Positions 8,427-18,415 of a stretch of 64,000 nucleotides of DNA are shown here, in pieces. Position 1 is the first letter of the stretch; every line of letters begins with the position of its first letter. Under the pieces are notes generated by a model. It was not told the DNA's origin and searched no databases. It worked only from the letters and a program-made list of their open reading frames with translations. Made by a program: the position numbers and the translations under genes. Source of the DNA: Gemmatimonadota bacterium. Lineage in GTDB: Bacteria; Gemmatimonadota; Gemmatimonadetes; Longimicrobiales; Gaopeijiaceae. The stretch covers positions 1-64,000 of the forward strand of contig JAJDYN010000011.1 in NCBI GenBank assembly GCA_022825135.1, in the 5' to 3' direction.

Positions 8427-8540
8427 GGGGCGCGCCGCCGATCGAGGTCTTCGGAGGCCGTCGCTCGTCCGATGGGACGGGGGCGGCCTTCGGCGTGTTC
8501 GGGGCTGGCGTGTGGCCGGGCGCCTGGATGCAACCGCCGG

Positions 8541-9539
8541 TCAGAGCCGTCCGGCGTAACGCTTTAGCCAGGACGCGCGGTGGCTGTCCGGTGGAGCGAT
8601 CGGTGGTCCCGGAACGGTCATGGTGCCGCGGCTGACGAAGACGGCGGCGCCACCCACCCGGACAGCGGTGATCCGGCCGGCGACCTTGTCGACCTCCACC
8701 CCGATGAGGCTGGGCCGGCCGATCTCCCCGCCCTGTGCGACCTGCCAGGTGAGGGTGGCGTTCAGGCGGCGGCTGGCGTCGCCCAGATAGCCTCCAAGCA
8801 CCGCGGCCGCCGAGCCGGTCGCCGGATCCTCGGGCACGCCCGACCCGGGGGCGAACATGCGGACACGCACGTCCCCACCGTAGAGGTGGCACACCAGGTA
8901 CACGTGGTGGGCCCACGAGTCCGCGAGCATCTCCTGCCAGAGGGCCGTGTTCAGGACGGCACGGCGGAGGGCGGCAATGGTGTGCACCGGGATGACATGG
9001 AAGGGGAGGCCGCAGGACATCATGGCGGGCGTGAGCGGACGGGGGGCCTCGCCGCCGAGGTCATCCGCTTCAAGGCCCACCATCGCGGCCAGCCGCTCCA
9101 GCGAGTGCGGCGACTCGCGCCGCTCCGGCAGCATCGACGTCGTGAACTGCGCGGACACCGGACGGCCGCCCCGGTACTCCACCGATACGGGCACGAGGCC
9201 GACGTTCTCTTCGAGCACCAGATCGGCGTGTCCGTCCGCGGTCCGGCGAATTCCGGCCCCCCGCTGAACGGGTCGCGTGCCCGCCAGATAGATGGCGGCC
9301 CCGACCGTGGGATGCCCCGCGAACGGCACCTCCACCTCGGGGGTGAAGATGCGCACGCGCGCCGTTCCCTCCGGCGTCTCCGGAGGCCCCAGAAACACCG
9401 TTTCGGCAAGGTTCATCTCGCGCGCCACCTTCTGCATCAGCTCCGCCGGCAGATGCGCCGCGTCCGGGAAGACCCCGAGCGGGTTGCCTCCGAAGGTTTC
9501 CTCCGTGAAGACGTCGAGGGTTCTGAAGTCGAGTTCCAT
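8541..9539 (-). CDS. PhzF-family isomerase/epimerase-like protein
   Basis: About 332 aa. The PhzF fold signatures are present: LDVFTEETFGGNPLGVF at the N-terminus, a catalytic-position Glu in AREMNLAETVFLGPP, VEVPFAGHPTVGAA, and the C-terminal half motif DPATGSAAAVLGGYLG. PhzF proteins isomerise small carboxylates by moving a proton with that Glu; most members outside phenazine operons have no known substrate. It is convergent with the preceding quinoprotein gene, and there is no phenazine cluster. The ATG at 9539 matches the family start; 9557 is an alternative adding 6 residues. Confidence 0.85.
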   Translation of the reverse strand: MELDFRTLDVFTEETFGGNPLGVFPDAAHLPAELMQKVAREMNLAETVFLGPPETPEGTARVRIFTPEVEVPFAGHPTVGAAIYLAGTRPVQRGAGIRRTADGHADLVLEENVGLVPVSVEYRGGRPVSAQFTTSMLPERRESPHSLERLAAMVGLEADDLGGEAPRPLTPAMMSCGLPFHVIPVHTIAALRRAVLNTALWQEMLADSWAHHVYLVCHLYGGDVRVRMFAPGSGVPEDPATGSAAAVLGGYLGDASRRLNATLTWQVAQGGEIGRPSLIGVEVDKVAGRITAVRVGGAAVFVSRGTMTVPGPPIAPPDSHRASWLKRYAGRL

Positions 9540-9651
9540 GTGAAGGCGCGCATCCATCCAGGTTCAACGGGCCGTCTACCAGAAGACGGGGAACCTCACT
9601 ATCTTACACGCCCCATGGCTCTCCGTAAGGGGTTTGACGGAGGCGTCAGCC

Positions 9652-9712
<61 letters not shown>

Positions 9713-9725
<13 letters not shown>

Positions 9726-11722
9726 TTGGATCCGAAGCCGGAGTTCCGCGTCCGGGCCCGGCTCCGTACGACCAGCTGCTCCCCGGCCGCCCGATACGCC
9801 TCGTCGATGGCCGCGTCCGTGTGCGGGGTGGCGGCGGCATCGGAGTTCGCGATCGAGATTCGTCCGAATCGACGGCTGCCGACCACGCAGGGCCGATCGT
9901 CGGGGGCGAAGAGCGCCCACTCGATGGGGTCGTTCAGGGTGTCGTAGCTGTAGGCGTAGCCGTGCGGCCAGCGATTGACGGTGATCGCCTCGATGTCGCG
10001 CGCCGGGTCGAAGCCCCCGTCCGCGAGCATGCGCCCGAGCTGATCCCTGATCTTGCGCTCGAAGGTCTCGAAGGTCGTGGCCAGGAGGTCCGCCCGTCCG
10101 ATGCGGTGCTGCTCCTTCTTCGGCTCGCCGGGAGCACACGGCGTCCGCGTCATGTGCAGGACCATCGGCCCGTCTGGCGATCGGTTGGGCTGGTAGTCGC
10201 CGAGTTGCACCGACCGGCCCAGGTTGACTCCGAGGTGGTACATCCCGGGAGCGCTCGCCCGGGAGATGCCCAGGTTCGTGAAGGCGGTCCACCGGCGGAC
10301 GAGGACGCTCGTGTAGACGATCGGCATCTTGACGCCATACATGAGCGCCCTCCGCTGCGCTTCCGGCATCTCCGGCACGAGGTGCGGGATGACCCGGTTG
10401 TAGCACGCCATCACGCAGTGACGGGCGCGGACCTTCTCGGCCCGGCCCCCGCGCACGTAGGTGATCTCGACCTCGCGGGCCGAGTCGGGATCGCCCAGGT
10501 GGCGGGCGGAAACGACCGTGCTGTTGAGTCGGATGCGGGCATCGGAACCTTCCCGGTCGAGCCGGTCGTACGCGAGGCGCGACGTGATCGAGTCCTCGAG
10601 CGTGGACCCCGGAAGCGCGTCGGGGATCATGGCCCGGACCAGCAGCCGCGCCAGCGTTGCGTTCCCGTCCGGAAGATCGATGGTGGGTCCTCCGTCCCAT
10701 TCGGTCTCGCGGCCGTGCTGCCCTCCCCCGATGTGCGTGAGGGGCCCCACAGGGGAGAAGGGCTCCAGATTCATCCCCTGGAACCCGGGATAGCCCTCGG
10801 CCCAGGCGTAGAGCGCGGGATAGGCGTCGATGCCCACGCAGAAGAGCCCCTTGGGGCCGTCGTCGTAGAACGGAATGACGTCGGGATGCACCTTCGCGAT
10901 GTCGAGAAGGAAGTCGCGGTAGCTCATCCTGGCCAGCCGCTCCTTCTTCTCCCAGTCCGGGAGTCCCGGCATGTAGTCGGGGTTCGCACTCCAGTCGTTG
11001 AGTCGCGCGATGTCCCTGCGGGCGTCCGCCGACAGCGGGGTGTGGGCGAGCCAGTCGGCCCAGTCGATGTCGGAGCTGCGTCCGGGCCGCCCCATCACCA
11101 GCCGATCCTCGCCGAATACTTCCTTCGCGAAGAAGGTGGCGCTGCCGAGCCCCAGCGAGCGGTAGAACTCACGGCTTCCCGCGCTCGCCGCCTGCGCCCT
11201 GTCCAGGTCCAGGCCGATCGCGGAGAGCAGCGTCCGCGAGACGGTGCTGTAGTGGTTCACGGACTCCAGGTTCGAGGTCCCGCCGTTCAGGAGGAGCGTG
11301 CGCCCCCCGTAGGTGAACTCGTTCCGCTTGGCGTGGCCCCCGAAATCGTCGTGGTTGTCGAGCACGAGCACGCGCGCGCCGGGGCCGGCAGATGTCAGGA
11401 AGAAGTACGCCGCGGAGAGCCCGCTCAACCCCCCGCCGACCACCACGAGGTCATAGCTTTCGCGCGTGTCGGCGGCGGCGCCCCAGGTGATCCCGTCGCG
11501 GAGCTGGTGGGCCACCTCGAAGGAACCCGCATGGCTCCCGCGCATACCCGTGAGGGCAGGCGGATAGTACTCCTGCGGGCCGCCGAAGGGCGGGCCGTCG
11601 AGGGCCGACAGCCATCCCGGCGCGATTAGGGAGCCCGTGACGGCAACCCCGACGCCGTTGACGAAGTCGCGCCGGGTGATGTCCCGGTGCATGCCGAGAT
11701 CGCGATCCTCACTCGTGGACAT
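9713..11722 (-). CDS. Tat-exported FAD-dependent oxidoreductase, spermidine-dehydrogenase-like
   Basis: About 669 aa. A twin-arginine signal (TRRDFVNGVGVAVTGS) precedes an FAD Rossmann motif VVVGGGLSGLSAAYFF near residue 90 and an LDNHDDFGGHAKRNEF segment typical of the spermidine dehydrogenase/amine-oxidase-like family. The C-terminus has a second FAD-contact region around VVGSRRFGRISIANSDAAATPHTDAAIDEAYRA. Expected role: periplasmic amine or related substrate oxidation. GGAGAGG lies before the ATG at 11722. It is divergent from a second quinoprotein gene. The stop codon lies inside the T-arm of the tRNA-Ile gene. Confidence 0.78.
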
Positions 11723-11853
11723 GGCCTCTCCGGATTCTCGAGTCGTGCGGCATGGCGGCGGGATGGCCCACATGTAGATTCATGCAAACTTCCCCGGCCC
11801 ACCCGCGTCAGGCAAACGACGGGCTGGTGGAGCACCGGAACCCGAGGAAGCTC

Positions 11854-13800
11854 ATGTCAGGTCGTCTGCGGTTGATCGGAGCGGGCTCGCTCGCATGCAT
11901 GGCGTGGCTCGGGGCCTGCGAGCCCCGTCCCGGCGGCGGGGACGCCGACTCCGCCGACTGGGCCTACTTCGGAGGCGACAAGGCGTTCACGAGGTACGCC
12001 CCGCTCGATCAGATCACACGCGACAATGTCGGGAACCTGGAGATCGTGTGGCGGCGCCCTGCGGTCGATCCCGCCCTGACAGCGTCGTTCCCGGACCTGG
12101 GGGTGTCGGGCTACCTGAGAGCGACGCCGATCCTCATCGACGGCGTGCTCTACGCTCCCAACGGGGTCGGTCTTGCGGAAGCCTTCGATCCGGCGACCGG
12201 AGAGACCCTCTGGACCCAGCAGCCCTTCCCGCGGACGATCGAGGAGGCCCGTGGCCGGTCCTCACGGGGGATGGACTACTGGACCGACGGCTCCGACCGG
12301 CGCCTGATCCACGTGCGTGGCGGCTACCTCTACGCCCTCGACCCGGAGACCGGCCGCGCCCATCCCGATTTCGGCGACGGCGGGCGGGTTGACCTGGTCC
12401 CGGCCTCGGCCGAGCGGTTCAGCTGGAGCTCCGGTCCCATCGTCGTGAACGATGTCATCGTGGTCGCGGGCGTGCTGGACGGAGCAGGCGACTCGGGGAT
12501 GCGCTGGAAGGGAAACGCGCCCGAGAACCTGCGCGGATACGACGTGCGGAGCGGCGAGCTGCTCTGGACCTTCAACGTCGTGCCGCGGGAGGGCGAGTTC
12601 GGCGTCGACACCTGGGGCAACGAGTCGTGGCGGGAATCGGGCGACCTCGGCGCATGGTGCTGCCTGAGCGCGGACGAGGAGCTCGGTTTCGTATACGTGC
12701 CCTTTTCGGCGCCGACCGCCGCCTACTATGGGGGCCATCGTCCGGGCGACAACCTGTTCTCCAACAGCCTGGTGGCGATCGACGCCGCGACCGGGGAGCG
12801 GGCATGGCACTTCCAGATGGTGCATCACGACCTGTGGGAGTACGACACCGTGGGTCCGCCGACGCTGGGCGAGATCGTGGTGGACGGGCGCCGCATCCGG
12901 GCGGTCATGCAGCCGAGCAAGACGGGTTTCCTGTACGTCTTCGACCGTGTCACCGGCGAGCCGGTATGGCCCATCGAGGAGCGTCCCGTTCCCCGGTCCA
13001 CGGTCCCCGGAGAGCATACCTCCCCGACGCAACCGTTTCCGACGAGGCCGGCGCCGTTCGCCCGCCACGGCATCACCCCCGACGACCTCATCGACTTCCC
13101 GGGGCTCCGCGAGCGGGCGCGCGCGGTGGCCGATTCGTTCGTCATCGGCCCGATCTTCACCCCGCCCTCGCTCGTCAGCGATGAGCCGGGGGGCAAGAGG
13201 GGTACGCTGATGGTGCCCGGATCGTGGGGAGCCGGAAACTGGAACACGGGTGCGTTCGATCCCGAAACCGGCATGTACTACGCGTTCGCCCACTCGATCC
13301 CGCGCGTCTATCGTCTCGTGAAGGCCACCGCCCCGACATCGGAGATGGAATACTGGAGCCCGAATCGGGACGCGCCCTACATCGACGGATTGCCGATCAC
13401 GAAGCCGCCATGGGGCCGGATCACGGCGATCGACATGAACCGGGGCGAGCACGTCTGGATGAAGGCGAACGGGGATGGCCCGAGAGATCACCCCGCCCTT
13501 CAGGGTGTGGACGTCCCGCCGCTCGGTGTCGCCAGCCGGCCTGTGGCGCTGGTCACGAAGACGCTCCTGTTCATGGGCGAAGGAGGCCAGGGAGTGTTCG
13601 GGGGCGTCCAGCCCAACATGTGGGGCAGGAGCTTCCGCGCCTGGGACAAGGCCACGGGAGAGGTGCTCTGGGATACGGAGCTCGACGCGGGCACGACGGG
13701 AGGCCCCATGTCGTACATGCACGGCGGGAAGCAGTTCATCGTCGTGGCCATCGGCGGCAGGGAGCATCCGCCGGAATTCGTCGCGCTCGGGCTTCCCTAG
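11854..13800 (+). CDS. PQQ-type quinoprotein dehydrogenase lipoprotein
   Basis: About 648 aa from the ATG at 11854, with GAGGAA upstream; the longer in-frame extension is unlikely. A lipobox (WLGAC) at residues 15-20 predicts an envelope lipoprotein. The propeller repeats include TGETLWTQ, SGELLWTF, TGERAWHF, TGEPVWPI and TGEVLWDT. The glucose-dehydrogenase-like block VHHDLWEYDTVGPP followed by MQPSKTGFLYVFDR is intact. A vicinal cysteine pair (AWCCLS) recalls the disulfide ring of quinoprotein alcohol dehydrogenases. No heme motif. It is a paralogue of the gene at 6390; substrate unknown. Confidence 0.82.
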   Translation: MSGRLRLIGAGSLACMAWLGACEPRPGGGDADSADWAYFGGDKAFTRYAPLDQITRDNVGNLEIVWRRPAVDPALTASFPDLGVSGYLRATPILIDGVLYAPNGVGLAEAFDPATGETLWTQQPFPRTIEEARGRSSRGMDYWTDGSDRRLIHVRGGYLYALDPETGRAHPDFGDGGRVDLVPASAERFSWSSGPIVVNDVIVVAGVLDGAGDSGMRWKGNAPENLRGYDVRSGELLWTFNVVPREGEFGVDTWGNESWRESGDLGAWCCLSADEELGFVYVPFSAPTAAYYGGHRPGDNLFSNSLVAIDAATGERAWHFQMVHHDLWEYDTVGPPTLGEIVVDGRRIRAVMQPSKTGFLYVFDRVTGEPVWPIEERPVPRSTVPGEHTSPTQPFPTRPAPFARHGITPDDLIDFPGLRERARAVADSFVIGPIFTPPSLVSDEPGGKRGTLMVPGSWGAGNWNTGAFDPETGMYYAFAHSIPRVYRLVKATAPTSEMEYWSPNRDAPYIDGLPITKPPWGRITAIDMNRGEHVWMKANGDGPRDHPALQGVDVPPLGVASRPVALVTKTLLFMGEGGQGVFGGVQPNMWGRSFRAWDKATGEVLWDTELDAGTTGGPMSYMHGGKQFIVVAIGGREHPPEFVALGLP

Positions 13801-13827
13801 GCCGGGTTCCGGCCGGGCTGGTCCGGG

Positions 13828-15027
13828 TTATCCCGCGGGGCTCCACCAACTGGACGGCTTCAGCCGTTCGCCGCGGCCGCTGGCGCGGTCCAGCCAGAGC
13901 GCGAGTCGCCTGAGGCGCGTGCCCGCCAGCCATCGCCATACTCGGCTCCACATCTGGCGATAGTCGCGGTTGTAGGGGCAGACGCGCACGCAGATCGAGC
14001 AGTCGGTGTTCTGGTTGGCCCAGAAGCGGAAGCACTTCTCGGCGTCCGTGGTCCATTTGCGGATGCCCTGGATGTTCGACCGGTTGTGGACCACGGTGGA
14101 CGGTTCGCCGTCGTCGATGGCCTTCGCGGGGCAGCCGTTCGTGCACGCGCGGCAGATGTCGCACGTCTCCCTCACGCCGAACCGGACGGGCCGGTCGTGG
14201 GCGAGCGGCATGTCGGTGAAGACCTTGCCGAGCCGGACCCGGGGACCGTACTCACGGGTGATGAGGAGGCCGTGGCGCCCGTACTCGCCCAGCCCGGCCT
14301 TGATGGCGAGCGGGATGGCCAGCGCCGAGTCGTTCATGCTGGCCACGGCCCGGTAGCCGAGATTGGTGATGTACTGCGCGATGGCCAGCAGCACGATGGT
14401 GTCGCGGGAGTAGGTGGCTCCCGTAGCGGTGCCGCTCAGCGCCGAGGGCGCCGTGCTCAGGACTTCGCGGTCCATGGACTGCGCGATCACGATCACGTTG
14501 CCGAGATCGGTGGAGATCTCCTGGGGTTTCTCGTGCTCGTTCTCGCGGCTGTAGGCATGCGTGTAGAGCCACCGCTCGTCGTTGCCGGTGATCCCCACCA
14601 GATCGGCGCCCAGGGTCTTCGCGGCGTGCTTGATCTCGCGCGCCATCTCCTCGGGAGAGGCCTCGGGCGGTTGGCTGCCCGGGCCCTCGCGAACGACGGT
14701 ATACGGATCCAGAAAACCTTCGCGGCGGTCATCGTCCCCACGCAGCTCGGCGAAGATGTCCGTCACATGCCAGGACGCGTTGCGCAGCGCATAATCGCGC
14801 TGGGTGAAGCCGTCGACGGCACGCCAGGTGAGCTTCGGCGTGCGGTAGGTCTCGTAGAACATGTCCGAGCGGTGCGTGCGCACCTCCGGATCCCAGAACG
14901 AGCGACAGAAGATGTCGTCCCTCTGCGAGAAGCGCTCGAAGTCCTCGCGGACATCGAAGTCGGCTTCTTCGTCCGAGACGGCGGACGCGGCATCGCGTGT
15001 GCGACCCGGGTCGGTTGAGTCGTCCAT
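13828..15027 (-). CDS. Reductive-dehalogenase-like 2x[4Fe-4S] protein without export signal
   Basis: 399 aa. Two ferredoxin clusters lie at C289-x2-C-x2-C-x3-C299-P and C332-x10-C343-x2-C-x3-C350-P, the layout of reductive dehalogenase catalytic subunits and epoxyqueuosine reductase. The segment AGLGEYGRHGLLITREYGPRVRLGKVFTDMPL is the strongly conserved cobalamin/Fe-S core of these families. The long N-terminal part, with WRAVDGFTQRDYALRNASWHVTD, is RdhA-like and absent from QueG, which favours a dehalogenase-type enzyme. There is no Tat signal and no RdhB anchor gene nearby, as in the catabolic, oxygen-tolerant NADPH-dependent class. Substrate unknown. Confidence 0.72.
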   Translation of the reverse strand: MDDSTDPGRTRDAASAVSDEEADFDVREDFERFSQRDDIFCRSFWDPEVRTHRSDMFYETYRTPKLTWRAVDGFTQRDYALRNASWHVTDIFAELRGDDDRREGFLDPYTVVREGPGSQPPEASPEEMAREIKHAAKTLGADLVGITGNDERWLYTHAYSRENEHEKPQEISTDLGNVIVIAQSMDREVLSTAPSALSGTATGATYSRDTIVLLAIAQYITNLGYRAVASMNDSALAIPLAIKAGLGEYGRHGLLITREYGPRVRLGKVFTDMPLAHDRPVRFGVRETCDICRACTNGCPAKAIDDGEPSTVVHNRSNIQGIRKWTTDAEKCFRFWANQNTDCSICVRVCPYNRDYRQMWSRVWRWLAGTRLRRLALWLDRASGRGERLKPSSWWSPAG

Positions 15028-15055
15028 CTGGTTCGGCGCTCCGGCCGCCGGCCGG

Positions 15056-16393
15056 CTAGCGGACAGCCTCCGGCAGCCGTATCACGATGATCGTGGGGAC
15101 GTCGAACTCGTCCGTCTCGACGAACGCGACCATGCCACCGGGGCCGAACGCGGCGGGCATGGGCGTCTCCTCCAGCGGGAACGTGCCGACGTACCCGCCC
15201 TCCGCGGCGAGGACATCGATCCATCCGTCAGGCGTCTCGTCCGTCCCCGACCCTGCGCCCGCGAACGCGAGCTGCGCCAATGGATCGCTCCCCCACCGTT
15301 GGACCCAGATCGTCCCCTCCCAGGTCGTACGAAGATCGCGCACCAGGGGCACCTCGGGCAGGAAAGCCGCGTTCGCCACCATCTCGCGCATGCCGGCCAC
15401 CAAGCCCTCCATCAAGGCTGCGAACTGCGCGCGGGCGGCCTCCGGAACGTCTCCGCCCACCTCCGAGGTGGTGAACTGCGCCTCGACGGAGGCCTCGTAT
15501 TCCTCCAGCACGCGCACCCGCGCGCGCTGCCGCAGGCGCTCTGTAACGGCCTGGGGGTGAAGGGGCCGGCCGACAACCCGTGGCGGGGCACCCGTCGTCT
15601 GGATCTTCACGGCATACGCGGAGGAATCCGAATACGCCACCCCGCCACCGGGGAGAACATCGAACACCAGACGGGGCTCGAAATAGGCGAGTGCGCCGTC
15701 GAGCGCGGCGAACATGTCCGAGGGATCCTCGGCCTCGATCGTGACCTGCCGCGGGGGGCGCGGTTCCCAACCCTCCGCGAACGACATCGGGACGGCCTCT
15801 TCCCTCTCGTCGAGAGCCACGCGGTAGATCGTGCGGTCACCCGACGTGACGGTTGCTTCCCCCCGGCTGAAGCTCGCGCCCGTGCCTCGAGTCAGGAACA
15901 GCGCGCTCCCGTCCCGCGCAGCGCGCACGATCTGAGCGGAGCCGGCCCGGCCATCGCCCGCATCCGCGAAGCGGAGTGCGCGTTCGAACGAGCCGTCCGG
16001 ACCGAACAGGAGGTAGGCGCGGTGACCGTCGTCGACGATCACGGCCCCGCCCTCGGGCCGAGCCACCATCTGCCCCACCTGCCGAAGCTCACCCGGGCCG
16101 TCGCCCATGCGTCCGAACTCCGCCGCCAGGCCTCCGACCCCGTCCACGACCACGATGCGGGTCGACGATCCTGCCTCGTCGCGAACGTAGAGGTGGCCGC
16201 GCGCGTCGAAGCCGAGGTCCGCGATCTCCGTGAACGCATCCCACCCTTCCGCCGCGATCCCGCCGATCCGGTACACCTCCTCGAAGTCGGCCTCCAGCGG
16301 ACGGTCCTCGCTCACCGGCGGAGCGGACTCTCCGCCGGTTTCGCCACTGCAAGCGCCCAGCAGCGCGGCGAATACCGCGTAACATCTTCTCAT
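15056..16393 (-). CDS. 6-bladed beta-propeller lipoprotein
   Basis: About 445 aa. The start MRRCYAVFAALLGACSG gives a lipobox (LGAC), with GGGAGGT in front. The mature protein has NHL/6-bladed repeats such as LGFDARGHLYVRDE, GRMGDGPGELRQVGQMVARPEGG and FGPDGSFERALRF. The GDGPGEL motif recurs in the other propeller lipoproteins at 21032 and 28280. These are common, uncharacterised surface or periplasmic proteins in Gemmatimonadota and Bacteroidota. It lies between the dehalogenase-like gene and a symporter on the same strand. Confidence 0.75.
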   Translation of the reverse strand: MRRCYAVFAALLGACSGETGGESAPPVSEDRPLEADFEEVYRIGGIAAEGWDAFTEIADLGFDARGHLYVRDEAGSSTRIVVVDGVGGLAAEFGRMGDGPGELRQVGQMVARPEGGAVIVDDGHRAYLLFGPDGSFERALRFADAGDGRAGSAQIVRAARDGSALFLTRGTGASFSRGEATVTSGDRTIYRVALDEREEAVPMSFAEGWEPRPPRQVTIEAEDPSDMFAALDGALAYFEPRLVFDVLPGGGVAYSDSSAYAVKIQTTGAPPRVVGRPLHPQAVTERLRQRARVRVLEEYEASVEAQFTTSEVGGDVPEAARAQFAALMEGLVAGMREMVANAAFLPEVPLVRDLRTTWEGTIWVQRWGSDPLAQLAFAGAGSGTDETPDGWIDVLAAEGGYVGTFPLEETPMPAAFGPGGMVAFVETDEFDVPTIIVIRLPEAVR

Positions 16394-16526
16394 GAGACGA
16401 CCTCCCAGGGTCGCCAAGGTAGCCGCGATTCTCCCGACCGCACAAACAGGACCCGCCCCTCCTCTGGACGATGCGGCCGGAGCCGGCCGGGCGCCGATGA
16501 TGACGTAGCGGGCTTTCATCTTCCTC

Positions 16527-18065
16527 CTACCAGAACACGACGTAGAGCCCCACCGTCAGCATCACCACCACCGCGCCCGCCCATCTCGCTGACGGCGCGG
16601 GTGCGAGGTCGACGGCATCGGACTGCGGCAGGGGCCGGGCCTCCTCCAGCGGGCGCACGCGCGACCCGACAGCCATGGCCAGGCTCGAAAGGACGAACGC
16701 CCCGGCCGCGGCGTTCAGGTACGCCTGCGAGTCGAAGAACACATCGAGGACCACCGTCAGCAGTCCGTACGCCACCGGGCCGATCAGCAGCGCCACGGTC
16801 GCCGCCCGCGGTGGCGCCTTGGGAAGGATCATCCCCATGAGGAAGACGGCGAGGATGCCCGGCCAGATGAAGTTCCAGACGCGCTGCATGTACTCGTAGA
16901 TCCCCCCGACCGATGCGAGCTGGGGGGCCAGCAGGCAGCCGATCACGACGAAGACGCCGGTCGCGATCCTGCCGATCCGGATCGCCCTGCGGGGCTCGAG
17001 CTCCTCCTTCACGACGTGGCGCGAGTAGATGTCCAGCGTGAAGATGGTGGACGCCGAGTTCAGCATGGAGTCGAGCGAGCTCATCACCGCCCCGAAGAGC
17101 GCCGCGAACATGACGCCGCGCAGCCCCGTGGGCAGCAGGTCGGCCATGAGCGTCGGATAGGCCTGATCTCCGATCGCGATCCGGTCCGCATAGAGCTGAT
17201 AGGCCGCGATCCCCGGCATCACGATCAGGAACGGGATCAGCAGCTTGAGGAACGCCGCGAAGATCACGCCCTTCTGGCCCTCGGCGAGGCTCCTCGCGGC
17301 CAGCGCCCGCTGGGAGATGAACTGGTTCAGTCCCCAGTAGGCGATGTTCGGGACCCAGATGCCCATGAGGTAGATCGTCCACGGGAGCGTCGGATGATCG
17401 GCGGGCAGCATCAGGTGGAGCCTGTCCTCGTTCGCGGACAGGAAGGCGCCGAATCCGCCCACCGCCTCCATGGCCAGGAAGAACAGCACCGCCCCTCCCC
17501 CGAGCAGCGCGACGCCCTGGAGCATGTCGGACCAGACGACCGCCTTCAGCCCGCCGTAGATCGTGTAGCCGCCCGCGAGCAGACCGATGGCCCAGACCCC
17601 GGCCGTCAGGTCGAGGCCGAAGATGCTCGTCAGGGCCAGGCTTCCCGCATAGAGGATTCCGGCCAGGCCGACAACGACGTAGACGATCATCAAATATGCG
17701 GCCATGATGACGCGCGGCGTCGGCCCGAACCGGAATTCGAGATATTCGGGCAGCGTGTAGATGCCCGCCTGGAGGAACCTGGGCAGGAGCACGAGGGCCA
17801 CGAAGACGAGCGCGATGGCCGCGATCCACTCGAAGGCGGCGATGGCCAGTCCGGTCTGAAACCCTTCGCCGGACATGCCGATGAAGTGCTCGGAGGAGAT
17901 GTTGGACGCGATCAGCGAGATGCCGATGAGCCACCAGGGCAGGTTGCGGCCGGCCAGGAAGTAGTCGGCGGTCGTGTCCTCCCTGCGGCCCGCGTAGAGG
18001 GACACGCCCACTACGATGCCGAGGAAGATGAGGAAGGCGGCGAGATCGATCCGGTCTAGCGCCAT
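16527..18065 (-). CDS. Sodium:solute symporter (SSS/SGLT family)
   Basis: 512 aa with about 13 to 14 hydrophobic helices. The family signatures are clear: the YFLAGRNLPWWLIGISLIASNISSEHFIGMSGEGF region of TM1-2, YTIYGGLKAVVWSDMLQG and GLNQFISQRALAARSLAEGQKG. The family uses a Na+ gradient to import sugars, inositol, vitamins or carboxylates. The DYFLAGR and ISSEHFIG segments are closest to SGLT-type sugar transporters; the substrate is inferred only loosely. Confidence 0.88.
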   Translation of the reverse strand: MALDRIDLAAFLIFLGIVVGVSLYAGRREDTTADYFLAGRNLPWWLIGISLIASNISSEHFIGMSGEGFQTGLAIAAFEWIAAIALVFVALVLLPRFLQAGIYTLPEYLEFRFGPTPRVIMAAYLMIVYVVVGLAGILYAGSLALTSIFGLDLTAGVWAIGLLAGGYTIYGGLKAVVWSDMLQGVALLGGGAVLFFLAMEAVGGFGAFLSANEDRLHLMLPADHPTLPWTIYLMGIWVPNIAYWGLNQFISQRALAARSLAEGQKGVIFAAFLKLLIPFLIVMPGIAAYQLYADRIAIGDQAYPTLMADLLPTGLRGVMFAALFGAVMSSLDSMLNSASTIFTLDIYSRHVVKEELEPRRAIRIGRIATGVFVVIGCLLAPQLASVGGIYEYMQRVWNFIWPGILAVFLMGMILPKAPPRAATVALLIGPVAYGLLTVVLDVFFDSQAYLNAAAGAFVLSSLAMAVGSRVRPLEEARPLPQSDAVDLAPAPSARWAGAVVVMLTVGLYVVFW

Positions 18066-18101
18066 CTTCGGGCCGGCAGCACCCTGATTACGTCACCGGG
18101 C

Positions 18102-18320
18102 TCAAAGATCCGCATAGGCCGGGGTGTCCGCTTCCGAGTGCCACTCCTCGAAGGTGCGGAACGGATCGTCGGGCCGGGTCGCGGATTGCACCTTGGTGAG
18201 GATGACCCGCCCATCGAGGATCTCGTATGCAAGCGCGTCCCCCGGATGCAGCTTAAGGGCCGCGCGGATCGGTTCCGGGATGGTGGTCTGGGCCTTTGAA
18301 GTCAGTTGGCTGACGATCAC
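18102..18320 (-). CDS. AbrB/MazE-type antitoxin-like DNA-binding protein (orphan)
   Basis: About 72 aa from a GTG at 18320 with GGAGGA six bases upstream; an ATG at 18359 would add 13 residues. The N-terminal swapped-hairpin domain reads VSQLTSKAQTTIPEPIRAALKLHPGDALAYEILDGRVIL, the classic SpoVT/AbrB layout, followed by a short acidic C-terminus (FRTFEEWHSEADTPAYADL) of the kind that contacts a toxin. No toxin ORF flanks it: the DUF983 and symporter genes lie on either side. It may act on a distant toxin or as a regulator. Confidence 0.78.
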   Translation of the reverse strand: MIVSQLTSKAQTTIPEPIRAALKLHPGDALAYEILDGRVILTKVQSATRPDDPFRTFEEWHSEADTPAYADL

Positions 18321-18415
18321 GACTACTTCCTCCACCTCGGGTCGATCGGGGCCGGTCATCCCTCAATGTAAGTACCTTCCCTGCTGCTGCACCGGCGAAT
18401 GGTGGGATAGTTGCC

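Noticed and set aside
13828..15027. Epoxyqueuosine reductase QueG
   Set aside because: The Fe-S layout fits, but the long N-terminal region and WRAVDGFTQRDYALRN segment are RdhA-like, and no C-terminal HEAT-like part is present.
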